Counted from the first letter of the stretch, positions 17,264 to 26,522 are shown. The stretch is DNA of 64,000 nucleotides from PBB1 sp965229345 (GCA_965229345.1 OZ245872.1:1-64000), one strand, 5' to 3'. The notes: a model not told the origin generated them from the sequence alone. A program made the numbers and translations.

Positions 17264-18244
17264 TCAGTGGATGCGGCCGAGGCCGCTCAAGGCTCGGATC
17301 GCACCCGCACCGATCGACGCACCGAAGCGCTTGGCCAGCCGCTCGGCCACGTTTTCCTTGGGCGTGTAGTCGATGATGTCTTCGGCGTGCACCACCTCGC
17401 GCGCCACATAGTCGAGGTTGCCCAGGTGGTCGGCCAGGCCGAGCTTGATGGCTTCCTCACCGTTCCAGAACAGGCCCGAGAAGGTGTCGGGCGTTTCTTT
17501 CAGCCGCTCGCCACGGCCTTCCTTCACCACCGCGATGAACTGCTGGTGGATCTGGTCGAGCGTGGCCTGCAAGTAAGCGCGCTGCGGGTCGGTGAGCGGC
17601 GAGAACGGGTCGCCGATGCCCTTGTTCGCGCCAGCCGTCAAAAGCCGCCGCTCAATGCCGTACTTTTCCATCACGCCGTTGAAGCCGAAGCTGTCCATCA
17701 GCACGCCGATCGAGCCGACGACGCTGGCCTTGTCGGTGTAGATGTCGTCGGCCGCGGCAGCGATGTAGTAGGCCCCCGAGGCGCACATTTCCTCGACCAC
17801 CGCGTACACCTTCTTGTGGTGCAGGGCCTTCAGGCGCTTGATCTCGTCGTAGACGATGCCAGCCTGCACCGGGCTGCCGCCGGGCGAGTTGATGCGCAGC
17901 ACCACCGCCTGCGCACCATCGTCCTCGAAGGCATTTTTCAGTGCGGACACCAGCAGCTCGGCGCTGGCTTCGGTGTCGGCGGCGATCTCTCCGCGCACTT
18001 CCACCAGAGCGGTGTGCGGGCCCGTGGGTGCACTCGCGTGCAGCCGATCACTGAGGAATGTCCAGGCCAGCGCGGCGAACACCACCAGCCAGAGCAAGCG
18101 GAAGAACATGCGCCAGCGACGCTCGCTGCGCCGGTCCTGCAGATAAAGCCGCACCAGCTGTTCCGCCGCACTGTCCCATCCATTGCGCGCAGGCGAACCC
18201 GAGACGGAGGCACGCGAGGCAGAGGTGTCGTCTTCGGAACTCAT
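17264..18244 (-). CDS. sppA: S49-family signal peptide peptidase (SppA type)
   Basis: The 326-residue protein has one N-terminal membrane anchor (residues 48-64) and a periplasmic serine/lysine peptidase domain. The nucleophile is S156 in EEMCASGAYYIA and the likely general base is K208 in LLTAGANKG. RINSPGGSPVQAG and VGSIGVLMDSFGF are family motifs. It degrades residual signal peptides or membrane-protein fragments. The start overlaps the Rieske gene stop (ATGA). It is short-form, with one catalytic domain, unlike the duplicated enterobacterial SppA. Confidence 0.92.
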   Translation of the reverse strand: MSSEDDTSASRASVSGSPARNGWDSAAEQLVRLYLQDRRSERRWRMFFRLLWLVVFAALAWTFLSDRLHASAPTGPHTALVEVRGEIAADTEASAELLVSALKNAFEDDGAQAVVLRINSPGGSPVQAGIVYDEIKRLKALHHKKVYAVVEEMCASGAYYIAAAADDIYTDKASVVGSIGVLMDSFGFNGVMEKYGIERRLLTAGANKGIGDPFSPLTDPQRAYLQATLDQIHQQFIAVVKEGRGERLKETPDTFSGLFWNGEEAIKLGLADHLGNLDYVAREVVHAEDIIDYTPKENVAERLAKRFGASIGAGAIRALSGLGRIH

Positions 18245-18666
18245 GGGGGGCTTTCTTCGGTGCCGTCGTCGCGAGGCAACGCGACCGGCCAGGGCTTGAT
18301 GTCTGAGGAAGGATACCAATACACCTGCGCGTCGCGTTCCTCGACACGCAGCGCCGAGAGGCGCCCGCCGACGCACGGCCCACCGACGCAGCGCCCGTTG
18401 AGCGGGTCGTAGGTGGCGCCGTGGATCGAGCAGATGATCAGCTCGCGGTCGCGGTCGAGGAACTTGCCTTCCTGCCAGTCCATTTCGGTGGGCACGTGGG
18501 CGCACTGATTCAGGTAGGCCACCACCCGGCCCTCGAACCGCATCACGAAGGCACCCACCTTGCGGCGCCACTGCTGCACCTCGAAAACCACCGCGTCGCC
18601 GCGCTCGACCAGCGCATCGGAGGCACACAACAGCACGGGCTCGACGGCCGGATCGATCGCAGGCAT
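18241..18666 (-). CDS. Rieske [2Fe-2S] domain protein
   Basis: This 141-residue soluble protein is essentially a single Rieske domain. The cluster ligands are C55-x-H57 and C79-x2-H82, in QCAHVP and ICSIHGATYDPLNGRC. The extra cysteine pair GRC...GPC is common in this group. It is a small electron carrier or redox sensor of unknown partner; the conserved position between a HAD phosphatase and an S49 peptidase is usual in Burkholderiales. The start at 18666 gives a full N-terminus. Confidence 0.88.
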   Translation of the reverse strand: MPAIDPAVEPVLLCASDALVERGDAVVFEVQQWRRKVGAFVMRFEGRVVAYLNQCAHVPTEMDWQEGKFLDRDRELIICSIHGATYDPLNGRCVGGPCVGGRLSALRVEERDAQVYWYPSSDIKPWPVALPRDDGTEESPP

Positions 18667-18704
18667 GGGGCTGTGGTTCGGGGCCGGGGCCGGGGCCGAG
18701 CGTG

Positions 18705-19367
18705 TCAGGCCGACTGCGCCAGCCAGTCGTGGAGCTCGGCCATCGAATGAACGATGTGCAGGGGCTCGAACGCGGCGAACGAGGCCGGCTCGTGGGCCCC
18801 GTAGCTGACCCCGACACTCGGCACGCCGGCGTGCATCGCCATCTGCAAGTCGTGGGTGGTGTCGCCGATCATCAGCGTGCGCTCGGGCGCGATGCCCACT
18901 TCGGCCATCAGCTCCTGCAGCATCTGTGGGTGCGGCTTCGAGCGGGTTTCGTCGGCGGTGCGGGTGGCATCGAACAGGCCTTTCAGCTGCACCGAGTGCA
19001 ACACATCGTCCAGGCCGCGCCGGGACTTGCCGGTGGCTATGCCCAGGCTGTGCTGCCGCTCCCGCAAGGCATGCAGCATTGGCAGCGCGCCGTCGAACAG
19101 ACTGAGCTCGTTCTGCCGGGTCATGTAATGGTGCTTGTAGCGGGCGCTCAGCTCGGGGTAGCGCTCGGGCGCCAGGCCCGGTGCCGCGTGCTGCAAGGCT
19201 TCGGTCAGTCCCATGCCGATCACATAACTCGCGTCCTGCACGCTGGGCACCGGCAGCGCGAGGTCGGCGCACGAGGCCTGGATGCAGCGGGCGATGAAGG
19301 CGGTCGAGTCGTACAGCGTGCCGTCCCAGTCGAAGACGATCAAATCAAAACGGCGGGGTCGGTTCAT
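18705..19367 (-). CDS. HAD-family phosphatase, phosphoglycolate-phosphatase-like
   Basis: The 220-residue hydrolase has motif I FDWDGTLYD (nucleophile D13, acid D15), motif II in IATGKSRRGLDD, a lysine in SKPHP and motif IV IGDTTHDLQMA. The alpha-helical cap inserted after motif I is typical of Gph-like enzymes. The true substrate is not determined by sequence. Its start codon overlaps the rluC stop (ATGA at 19364-19367), so the two are translationally coupled. Confidence 0.9.
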   Translation of the reverse strand: MNRPRRFDLIVFDWDGTLYDSTAFIARCIQASCADLALPVPSVQDASYVIGMGLTEALQHAAPGLAPERYPELSARYKHHYMTRQNELSLFDGALPMLHALRERQHSLGIATGKSRRGLDDVLHSVQLKGLFDATRTADETRSKPHPQMLQELMAEVGIAPERTLMIGDTTHDLQMAMHAGVPSVGVSYGAHEPASFAAFEPLHIVHSMAELHDWLAQSA

Positions 19368-20422
19368 GGTGTCGATGTCTTTACAGCGGCTGCCGGCCGA
19401 GGCGTCAGCGCCTGCAGCAAAGCCGCGCATTCTGGGGGCAGCGGTGCCTGCAATTCGATGACCTCGCCACTGGCGGGGTGCTGAAAGCTCAAGCGCCGCG
19501 CATGCAAAAACATCCGGGCGAACCGCAGCCCGGGGATGGCGGTGCCGCGGGCCAGCGCCCGGTTGGCATCGAAGTCGCCGTATTTGTCGTCACCGACGAT
19601 GGCGTGGCCTTCGTGCAACAGGTGAACCCGGATCTGGTGGGTACGGCCGGTCTTGATCGTCACATCGAGCAGCGTGTGCGCGGTGTAGGCCTGGACCACC
19701 TTGACCAGCGTGATCGATCGGCGGCCATCGGCGTCGTCCGCATCGACGGCACGCACGCGCCGCTCGCCGTCGGCCGATAGAAACTTGTGCAGCGCCACAT
19801 CGATGACCTTTTTCGACGCCGGCCAGGCGCCCAGCACCAATGCCGCGTAGGTCTTGCCGGTTTCGCGCTGACGAAACTGCTCCTGCAGCGCCAGCAGCGC
19901 CGAGCGCTTCTTCGCGATCAGCAGCAGGCCGGACGTTTCCTTGTCGAGCCGATGCACCAGCTCCAGGAATCGGGCCTCGGGCCGCGCCCGGCGCAGCTGT
20001 TCGATCACCCCGAAGCTGACCCCGCTGCCACCGTGGACGGCCACACCGGCTGGTTTGTCGACGGCGATCAGGTGCTCGTCCTCGAACACGACCGGGAATT
20101 CGCGTGCCGGCGCCGGCGCGTCGTCGCTGCGATCAACGGCGTGTTCCGAGGTGCGCACCGGCGGCACCCGAACCTCGTCGCCCAATGAGAGGCGGGTGTC
20201 AGCCGCCGCGCGGCCCTTGTTGACCCGAACCTCGCCCGAGCGAATCACCCGGTAGACATGGGTCTTGGGCACGCCCTTGAGCAGCTTGATCAGGAAATTG
20301 TCGAGCCGCTGACCTTCCGACCCCTCATCGACCCGCACGCGCGACACGGCAGGAGCCGACGGCGCCTTGGCTGCAGAAGCAGCCCCGCGCCCGTTTTTGG
20401 CCCCTATAATGATTTCGACCAC
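19364..20422 (-). CDS. rluC: 23S rRNA pseudouridine synthase RluC
   Basis: This 352-residue RluA-family enzyme has an N-terminal S4 domain (QRLDNFLIKLLKGVPKTHVYRVIRSGEVRVNKGR, residues 38-71). The catalytic Asp is D160 in HRLDKETSGLLL. KTGRTHQIRVHL and DDKYGD follow. It modifies three uridines (955/2504/2580 in E. coli numbering). GTG at 20422 is chosen as start; an upstream ATG would run into the divergent rne promoter. The divergent rluC-rne arrangement is conserved in many proteobacteria. Confidence 0.93.
   Translation of the reverse strand: MVEIIIGAKNGRGAASAAKAPSAPAVSRVRVDEGSEGQRLDNFLIKLLKGVPKTHVYRVIRSGEVRVNKGRAAADTRLSLGDEVRVPPVRTSEHAVDRSDDAPAPAREFPVVFEDEHLIAVDKPAGVAVHGGSGVSFGVIEQLRRARPEARFLELVHRLDKETSGLLLIAKKRSALLALQEQFRQRETGKTYAALVLGAWPASKKVIDVALHKFLSADGERRVRAVDADDADGRRSITLVKVVQAYTAHTLLDVTIKTGRTHQIRVHLLHEGHAIVGDDKYGDFDANRALARGTAIPGLRFARMFLHARRLSFQHPASGEVIELQAPLPPECAALLQALTPRPAAAVKTSTP
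20405..20410 (+). promoter_or_regulatory. Candidate rne promoter -10
   Basis: A perfect TATAAT is followed by GATTTCG, directed toward rne. The -35 region is weak. It lies inside the first codons of rluC, giving rne an expected leader of about 650 nt. Confidence 0.45.
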
Positions 20423-21069
20423 GTTCGCGCTGTAAGTGTTTGATTTTCCTGAGTTTACTCGCGCACTTGCTGCGTGAACTGGCGGTCGGGACAGGAGTTC
20501 CGGCCATGCAGTGATGCAACGCACTCCACGTGCGACGGGCCCCGTCCCCGAGTGACCGGGCAGTCCAGATGGGTTGCGGCAGAGAAAACGAAGAACGAGC
20601 CTCCGAAGCGATGCTTCGGAAGAAACCTAGGTTTTCAGGTTGCAGACCGACGTACGCCGACCCCCGGGTCGGCCGAAAGCGGGCTGTGGCCCGCGTCCAG
20701 TGACCCTGCGGATGTCGCCTTTCCACAGCCCTTCCTCGCGCAAGATGCGCCGTTCTGCGATGGCCCCGGTATCGGGCTGCGGATCGGCTGCCGTGTGGCG
20801 TGTGCGGGCCGTGGGCGTACGACCGGCCCCGTTGGCCCACGCGCTTGCGCCCCTCGGCGCACAGCCCGACGGTCAGCCTCAGGCTCCGCAGTAAGCACTG
20901 ACACGCCAGCGCCAACGCTGCGCCAACGACCCTCGAGGTTGTTCGCAGTCCAGGGCGATTCCTGTCGGGCTCTCTGAAGTTTCTCGTGCATCGATGAGTC
21001 GGCACCGCTGTCGGGTGCCGGCATGTTGATCGAAACGCCGACCCCCGGGCCGGCGGCACAGGAGCACCC
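20423..21069 (+). other. Long structured rne leader
   Basis: This 647-bp stretch has no credible gene. It contains a perfect 8-bp hairpin TCCGAAGC-GAT-GCTTCGGA (20602-20620) and a 12-bp palindrome AAACCTAGGTTT (20623-20634). It also has a GGCACC/GGTGCC hairpin (21001-21018) and two near-identical copies of ACGCCGACCCCCGGG(T/C)CGGC (20654-20673 and 21035-21054). The second copy ends 15 bp before the rne start codon, close to its AGGAG. RNase E is known to autoregulate through its 5' leader in other bacteria, so this is probably the feedback target. Confidence 0.5.
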
Positions 21070-24000
21070 ATGAAACGCATGTTGATCAATGCGACGCAGC
21101 CCGAAGAGCGTCGCCTCGCCATCGTCGATGGCCAGAAATTGCTGGACTTCGAAACCGAGATCGAAGGGCGCGAGCAGCGCAAGGGCAACATCTACAAGGC
21201 GGTCGTCACCCGCGTCGAGCCGTCGCTCGAAGCCTGTTTCGTCGATTACGGCGAAGACCGTCACGGTTTCCTGCCGTTCAAGGAAATCTCGCGCAACTAC
21301 TTCCGCGAAGGCGTCGATGTGCGCACCGCGCGCATTCAAGATGTGATCCGCGAAGGCGACCCGCTGCTGGTGCAGGTCGAGAAAGAAGAACGCGGCAACA
21401 AGGGCGCGGCGCTGACCACGATGGTCAGCCTGGCCGGCCGCTACCTGGTGCTGATGCCCAACAACCCGCGTGGCGGCGGTGTGTCGCGCCGCATCGAGGG
21501 CGAGGACCGCGAGGAGCTGAAGGAAAACCTCGACCAGCTCGAGTACCCCAAGGGCATGAGCCTGATCGCCCGCACCGCCGGCATCGGCCGCAGCGCGCCC
21601 GAGCTGCAGTGGGACCTGAACTACATGCTCAAGCTCTGGACCGCCATCGACGGCGCGGCCAAGGCGGGCAAGGGTGCGTTCCTGATCTACCAGGAATCGT
21701 CGCTGGTGATCCGCGCGATCCGCGACTACTTCACCGCCGACGTCGGCGAGATCCTGATCGACACCGACGACATCTACGAACAGGCGATGCAGTTCATGAC
21801 CCACGTGATGCCGGAGACGGCATCCAAGGTCAAGCGCTACCGCGACGACGCGCCACTGTTCTCGCGTTTCCAGATCGAGCACCAGATCGAGACCGCGTTC
21901 TCGCGCACGGTGAACCTGCCCTCCGGCGGCGCGATCGTCATCGACCACACCGAGGCGCTGGTTTCGGTGGACGTGAACTCGGCGCGCTCGACGCGTGGTT
22001 CCGACATCGAGGAAACCGCGACCCGCACCAACCTCGAAGCGGCCGACGAGATCGCGCGCCAGATGCGCTTGCGTGACCTCGGCGGCCTGATCGTGGTCGA
22101 CTTCATCGACATGGAAGAGTCGAAGAACCGCCGCGAGGTCGAGACCCGCTTGCGCGAAGCGCTGCGTCCGGACCGCGCCCGTGTGCAGTTCAGCAGCATC
22201 AGCAAGTTCGGCCTGCTCGAATTGAGCCGCCAGCGCCTGCGCCCGGCGCTGTCCGAAGGCAGCCACATCACCTGCCCGCGCTGCAACGGCACCGGCCACA
22301 TTCGCGACACCGAATCCAGCGCGCTGCAGATCCTGCGCATGGTGCAGGAAGAGTCGATGAAGGAAAACACCGCCGCGGTGCACGTGCAGGTGCCGGTCGA
22401 AGTGACCAGCTTCCTGCTCAACGAAAAGCGCACCGAGATCACCAAGATCGAGCTGAAGCAGCGCGTCACCGTGCTGCTGGTGCCCAACAAGAACCTCGAC
22501 ACGCCGAACTACCGCCTGGAGCGCCTGCGCCACGACGACCCACGTCTGGAGAACCTGCAGGCCAGCTACACGATGATCGAAGAGGCCAGCGAGGAAACCG
22601 GTGTGACGCGACGCGAGAAGACCTCCGCGAAGCAGGAGCCGGTGATCAAGGGCGTGCTGCCTGAAACGCCTGCGCCCGTGGCCATCCAGAAACCCGCCGC
22701 GGCGCCAGCGCCGGTCGCCCCCGCTGCAGCGCCGGTTGCTGCACCCCGTGCGGCGGCAGCGCCTGCCGCCGGTGGTGGCTTCTTCGGCTGGGTCTCGCGC
22801 CTGTTCGGCGGAGGCACGCCCGCGCCGGTGCGCACACCGGCCGCCGCAAAGCCGGCAGCGACGCCGACCACCACGCCGGAAGGCCGTGGTGAACGCGCAG
22901 ACCGGGGTGATCGCGGCGGACGCGGTGGACGTGGCGGCCGACGCGGTGAGCGCAGCGCCGAAGGTCGCTCGGAAGGCCGTGGTGAGGGCCGCGAGGGTCG
23001 TGGCGGACGCAGTGGGCGCAGCGAGCGCCCCGACGATGCGGCAGATGCCAGCCCGGCGCGCGAGGCCCGTGGACCACGCGCCGAAGGCCGCGGCGAACGG
23101 CCGGAACGCGGCGATGCCCGCCCTGAATCTCGCGGAGAGTCGTCTGCCGAGGCCCGCGAAGGCGGCCGCCGAGGCGGCCGTGGCGGTCGCGGAGACCGTC
23201 AGGAACGCGATGCACGCGCCGCCCCCACCGGCAACGAGGCAGCCACCGATGAATTGCCCTTGGCCGCAGCGGCCTTCGTCGATTCGCAGCCTGGCGTGGC
23301 CGCACCCGGAGCCGACGGCGCCGAAGGCACGGAAGCCCGTGAAGGTGGACGCCGCCGCCGCCGTGGTGGACGCGGTGGACGTGATCGCGATGCAGCACGT
23401 GCTGAACAGCCCGAAGGCGAGATCGCTGCCGAACCCGTGGCGTCGACAGACACCGAGGCCCCGTTGGCCGACAGTGATGAACCGACGTCAACCAGCACGG
23501 GCGACACACCCGACAGCGCACCGCGTGAAGGCCGCCGTCGCAGCCGTGGTGGGCGCAACCGCCGCGATCGGAGCGATCGCGACGAGGTCCGGGCCGATGG
23601 TGTCGCCGCTGAGGGCGATGCCACAGGCGCCGAAACCGCAGCGCATGGCGACGCCGACGTGCCGGCGAGCGAGTCCAGCGCGCCTGCTGCACCGGTGGCC
23701 GCGTCCTACGACGCAGCCACCCCGGCAGCCGCACCCGACGCCATGCCCTCCACCGCGCCCGCGGTCAGTTCCTGGGCCGCCGAGCCGGCACCGGAACCCG
23801 TGGTGACGGCGGCGGCACCCAGCGTACCGGCTGCCGTCGCCGCGCCTGCCGTGGTGGCGGTACCGGTGGCGGCGGCAGCTCCTGTCGCTGCCGCCTTCGT
23901 GCTCGAAACCGATGCCTTGCAGGCCGTGGCCGAGGGCGCTGGCCTGCAGTGGGTCAATTCCGACGCCGAGAAGATCCGTACCGCGCAGGAGGCGATGGCC

Positions 24001-24150
24001 AGCGAGTCCAAGCCAGCGCATGTGCCGCGGGAACCGAAACCCGTGGCGGCGATCGACGAAGGCCCGCTGGTGCTGGTCGAAACGCGCCGCGACCTGTCGC
24101 AGGTGAAGCTGCCGTTCGAGGTTCAGGACGGGACGCCACCGACCGCCTGA
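21070..24150 (+). CDS. rne: Ribonuclease E
   Basis: This 1026-residue endoribonuclease organises the RNA degradosome. An N-terminal S1 domain (GNIYKAVVTRVEPSLEACFVDYG) precedes the catalytic domain. Its metal-binding aspartates D301 (VSVDVNSA) and D344 (VVDFIDME) match E. coli D303 and D346. The zinc link is C402-x2-C405 in CPRCNGTG. From about residue 530 the protein becomes low complexity: Ala/Pro, then a long Arg/Gly/Glu-rich RNA-binding tail, then Ala/Val-rich sequence and a conserved-looking terminal segment (LVLVETRRDLSQVKLPFE). An AGGAG ribosome site lies just upstream. Confidence 0.97.
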   Translation: MKRMLINATQPEERRLAIVDGQKLLDFETEIEGREQRKGNIYKAVVTRVEPSLEACFVDYGEDRHGFLPFKEISRNYFREGVDVRTARIQDVIREGDPLLVQVEKEERGNKGAALTTMVSLAGRYLVLMPNNPRGGGVSRRIEGEDREELKENLDQLEYPKGMSLIARTAGIGRSAPELQWDLNYMLKLWTAIDGAAKAGKGAFLIYQESSLVIRAIRDYFTADVGEILIDTDDIYEQAMQFMTHVMPETASKVKRYRDDAPLFSRFQIEHQIETAFSRTVNLPSGGAIVIDHTEALVSVDVNSARSTRGSDIEETATRTNLEAADEIARQMRLRDLGGLIVVDFIDMEESKNRREVETRLREALRPDRARVQFSSISKFGLLELSRQRLRPALSEGSHITCPRCNGTGHIRDTESSALQILRMVQEESMKENTAAVHVQVPVEVTSFLLNEKRTEITKIELKQRVTVLLVPNKNLDTPNYRLERLRHDDPRLENLQASYTMIEEASEETGVTRREKTSAKQEPVIKGVLPETPAPVAIQKPAAAPAPVAPAAAPVAAPRAAAAPAAGGGFFGWVSRLFGGGTPAPVRTPAAAKPAATPTTTPEGRGERADRGDRGGRGGRGGRRGERSAEGRSEGRGEGREGRGGRSGRSERPDDAADASPAREARGPRAEGRGERPERGDARPESRGESSAEAREGGRRGGRGGRGDRQERDARAAPTGNEAATDELPLAAAAFVDSQPGVAAPGADGAEGTEAREGGRRRRRGGRGGRDRDAARAEQPEGEIAAEPVASTDTEAPLADSDEPTSTSTGDTPDSAPREGRRRSRGGRNRRDRSDRDEVRADGVAAEGDATGAETAAHGDADVPASESSAPAAPVAASYDAATPAAAPDAMPSTAPAVSSWAAEPAPEPVVTAAAPSVPAAVAAPAVVAVPVAAAAPVAAAFVLETDALQAVAEGAGLQWVNSDAEKIRTAQEAMASESKPAHVPREPKPVAAIDEGPLVLVETRRDLSQVKLPFEVQDGTPPTA

Positions 24151-24166
24151 TCCCGCGATCGATGTG

Positions 24167-24197
24167 AAAACGGCGCACCGAGGTGCGCCGTTTTTCA
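24167..24197 (+). terminator. Rho-independent terminator after rne
   Basis: A perfect stem AACGGCGCACC-GAG-GTGCGCCGTT is followed by TTTTTC on the plus strand, 16 bp past the rne stop. The AAAA on its left side means it can also act on the minus strand for nagZ, which ends 18 bp away. Confidence 0.92.
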
Positions 24198-24214
24198 TTC
24201 AACCCATCACCCGT

Positions 24215-25330
24215 TCAGGGCAGCCGCTCCAGCGCCCGCTGGTAGACCGGGTCGTGCATCAGCTCGTCCCAGGTTCGGGGTGCGGTCTGGGGCAGCAACG
24301 CCAGCCGGCGCTGCTCGCTGTCCAGATCGGCCTGCCAGTGCCCCCGGGCTTGCGACGCCAGCAGGCCGTCGAGCAAGGCGTCGACCGCAGCGCCGCCATC
24401 GACCGACTGGTTGCACAGCAGCACCAGGTCGCAGCCGGCATTCAAGGCGACCTCGGCCGCATCGGTGTAGCTGACATCGACCCCGGCGATGCGCCGAGCA
24501 CCGGCCATGCTCAGGTCGTCGCTGAACACGGCGCCGGTGAAACCGAGTTGCTGCCGCAGGATTTCCTTGAGCCATCGCGGCGAGAAGCCCGCCGGGTTCG
24601 CATCGACCTTGGGATAGACGACATGCGCGGGCATCACGCTGGCGAGGCTGGTGCTGAGCCACTCGTAAGGCCGCGCGTCATCGGCCAGGATCGCCCTGAG
24701 CGAACGCTTGTCGACCGGGATCTCGGTGTGGCTGTCGGCCTTCACATGGCCATGCCCCGGAAAGTGCTTGCCGCAATGCGCCATGCCCGCCTGCAACAGC
24801 CCCTGCATCAGGCTCTTGGCGAGCAGCGTCACCACGCGCGGATCGCGGTGGAATGCCCGGTTGCCGATCACGCCGCTGGCGCCGAAATCGAGGTCGAGCA
24901 CCGGCGTGAAGCTGAGATCGACGCCGCACGCACGCAACTCGGCCGCCAGCACGAAGCCGCTGGCGGTGGCGGCATCGGTGGCGCCCAGCGGGTCGTGCAT
25001 CCACTGTTCGCCAAGCACCTGCATCGGCGGCAGGTGCGTGAACCCATCGGTGCGAAAGCGCTGCACACGACCACCTTCGTGGTCCACGCAGATCAGCACA
25101 TCAGGGCGGATCGATTTGATCTCGGCCGTCAGCTCGGTGAGCTGCTGGCGGTCTTGCCAGTTGCGGCCGAACAGGATCAGGCCGCCGGTCAGCGGATGCT
25201 GCAGGCGCCGCCGGTCAGCGGCGTCGAGCTGCAGGCCCTCGATGTCGAGCACGATCGGCGCGTGCGCGCTGGGCAGCGCGGGCGCCGAGGTCGCGCGAGG
25301 GTTCGCCTTGGCAGAACGGTTCTTCTTCAT
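24215..25330 (-). CDS. nagZ: Beta-N-acetylhexosaminidase NagZ
   Basis: The 371-residue cytoplasmic GH3 enzyme removes GlcNAc from anhydromuropeptides during peptidoglycan recycling. Landmarks are CVDHEGGRVQRFR, the KHFPGHG motif (188-194), the catalytic His in DSHTEIP (H201) and the nucleophile D271 in VFSDDLSM. It has a longer Ala/Lys-rich N-terminus than E. coli NagZ (about 20 extra residues). It is the last gene of the long minus-strand run; its start overlaps the acpS stop. Confidence 0.95.
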   Translation of the reverse strand: MKKNRSAKANPRATSAPALPSAHAPIVLDIEGLQLDAADRRRLQHPLTGGLILFGRNWQDRQQLTELTAEIKSIRPDVLICVDHEGGRVQRFRTDGFTHLPPMQVLGEQWMHDPLGATDAATASGFVLAAELRACGVDLSFTPVLDLDFGASGVIGNRAFHRDPRVVTLLAKSLMQGLLQAGMAHCGKHFPGHGHVKADSHTEIPVDKRSLRAILADDARPYEWLSTSLASVMPAHVVYPKVDANPAGFSPRWLKEILRQQLGFTGAVFSDDLSMAGARRIAGVDVSYTDAAEVALNAGCDLVLLCNQSVDGGAAVDALLDGLLASQARGHWQADLDSEQRRLALLPQTAPRTWDELMHDPVYQRALERLP

Positions 25331-25722
25331 GTGAGGGTCTCGACGACCACGAAGCTGGTCGCGTAATCGGTTTCATCGGTGATGCTGACATGCGCCTTCA
25401 GCCCGCGCGCCTCAAACCAGGCCGCCAGTTCACCGTGCAGCACGATGTGGGGCTGGCCGCTCGGCAGGTTCAGGATCTCGCAGGCACGCCAGGTCATCGG
25501 CATGCGCAGGCCCAGGCCGATCGCCTTCGAGAAGGCCTCCTTCGCCGAAAAGCGTGTGCCGAGGTAGCTGATGCCGCGCGCTTCGACCCGGGCGCGCCGG
25601 GCGCGAAACACCTGCAGTTCCTGCGGGCCCAGCACCTTCTCGGCGAAGCGCTCACCGCGTCGGTTCAGCGTGGCGGCCATGCGCCGCAGGTCGCAGAGGT
25701 CGGTACCGATGCCGTAGATCAT
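25327..25722 (-). CDS. acpS: Holo-[acyl-carrier-protein] synthase
   Basis: The 131-residue enzyme transfers 4'-phosphopantetheine from CoA to Ser37 of AcpP (encoded at 38.6 kb). The magnesium-binding D8 (GIGTDLCDL) and E62 (FSAKEAFSKAIG) are present. Both ends overlap neighbours by ATGA (pdxJ upstream, nagZ downstream), so the three genes are coupled. Confidence 0.96.
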   Translation of the reverse strand: MIYGIGTDLCDLRRMAATLNRRGERFAEKVLGPQELQVFRARRARVEARGISYLGTRFSAKEAFSKAIGLGLRMPMTWRACEILNLPSGQPHIVLHGELAAWFEARGLKAHVSITDETDYATSFVVVETLT

Positions 25723-26522
25723 GTGGAACCCTGTGCCCGATGAATACAGCGCAGGTAGTCGCGCACGGTCTCGGCCAGACCCAGTTCCAGCGCATCGGCA
25801 ATCAGTGCGTGGCCGATCGACACTTCTTGCACGCCAGGCACGGCGCGCAGGAAGTCGGTCAGGTTGTCGCGGTTCAGGTCATGGCCGGCGTTCAGTTGCA
25901 GGCCCTGAACCAGCGCCGCGTCGGCCGTGGCGCTGAAGCCGCCCAGCACAGCGGCCTGGTTGGGCGTTCCATGCGCCCTGGCATAGCTTTCGGTGTACAG
26001 CTCGACGCGCTCGGCGCCCAGTGCGCGCACCGCTGGCATCGCCTGCGGCACCGGGTCCATGAACAGGCTGACCCGCACGCCCAACGACTGCGCCTCGGCG
26101 ATCAGCGGCGCCAGCACGGCTGCGTCCTGCGGCAACCGCCAGCCGTGGTCGGAGGTGGCCTGGTCCATCGCGTCGGGCACGAAGGTGCACTGGTGCAGCG
26201 GCAAGCCGCGACGCTTCACCTCGCGGATCACGTCCATCAGGTTGTGCAGCGGGTTGCCTTCGATGTTGTATTCGGCCTGAGGCCAGTCCTGCATCAACGC
26301 GGCCAGATCGAACACATCATGGCTGCGGATGTGGCGTTGGTCGGGTCGCGGGTGCACCGTGATGCCGTGAGCGCCCGCCTGCAGTGCCAGCGTGGCGGCA
26401 CGGGTCACGCTCGGGATGCCGAGCTCGCGCTGGTTGCGCAGCAAGGCCACCTTGTTCAGATTGGCCGACAGCGCGGTATGTCCACGGTGCGCATCGAGTC
26501 CGGTGGTGAGCAAGGGGTTCAT
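25719..26522 (-). CDS. pdxJ: Pyridoxine 5'-phosphate synthase
   Basis: The 267-residue TIM-barrel enzyme condenses 1-deoxyxylulose-5-phosphate with 3-amino-2-oxopropyl phosphate, the last ring-closing step of DXP-dependent vitamin B6 synthesis. Signature stretches are SANLNKVALLRNQRE, GITVHPRPDQRHI, EYNIEGNP, FMDPVP and LNAGHDLN. The start MNPLLTTG was chosen from the ATGA overlap with recO; the longer upstream frame is the recO region. The pdxJ-acpS pairing is conserved across proteobacteria. Confidence 0.96.
   Translation of the reverse strand: MNPLLTTGLDAHRGHTALSANLNKVALLRNQRELGIPSVTRAATLALQAGAHGITVHPRPDQRHIRSHDVFDLAALMQDWPQAEYNIEGNPLHNLMDVIREVKRRGLPLHQCTFVPDAMDQATSDHGWRLPQDAAVLAPLIAEAQSLGVRVSLFMDPVPQAMPAVRALGAERVELYTESYARAHGTPNQAAVLGGFSATADAALVQGLQLNAGHDLNRDNLTDFLRAVPGVQEVSIGHALIADALELGLAETVRDYLRCIHRAQGST

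Noticed and set aside
20474..20977. Plus-strand frame inside the rne leader
   Set aside because: Low-complexity Arg/Pro/Ser translation, no ribosome site, and it overlaps the hairpins expected of a leader.
20635..22533. 632-codon minus-strand frame opposite rne
   Set aside because: Composition is a mirror of the rne codons, with no ribosome site or domain; it also crosses the rne leader.
22880..23230. Repeated DNA in rne as a possible CRISPR or mobile repeat
   Set aside because: The repeats are in-frame Arg/Gly codons of the RNase E tail with no fixed spacer length.
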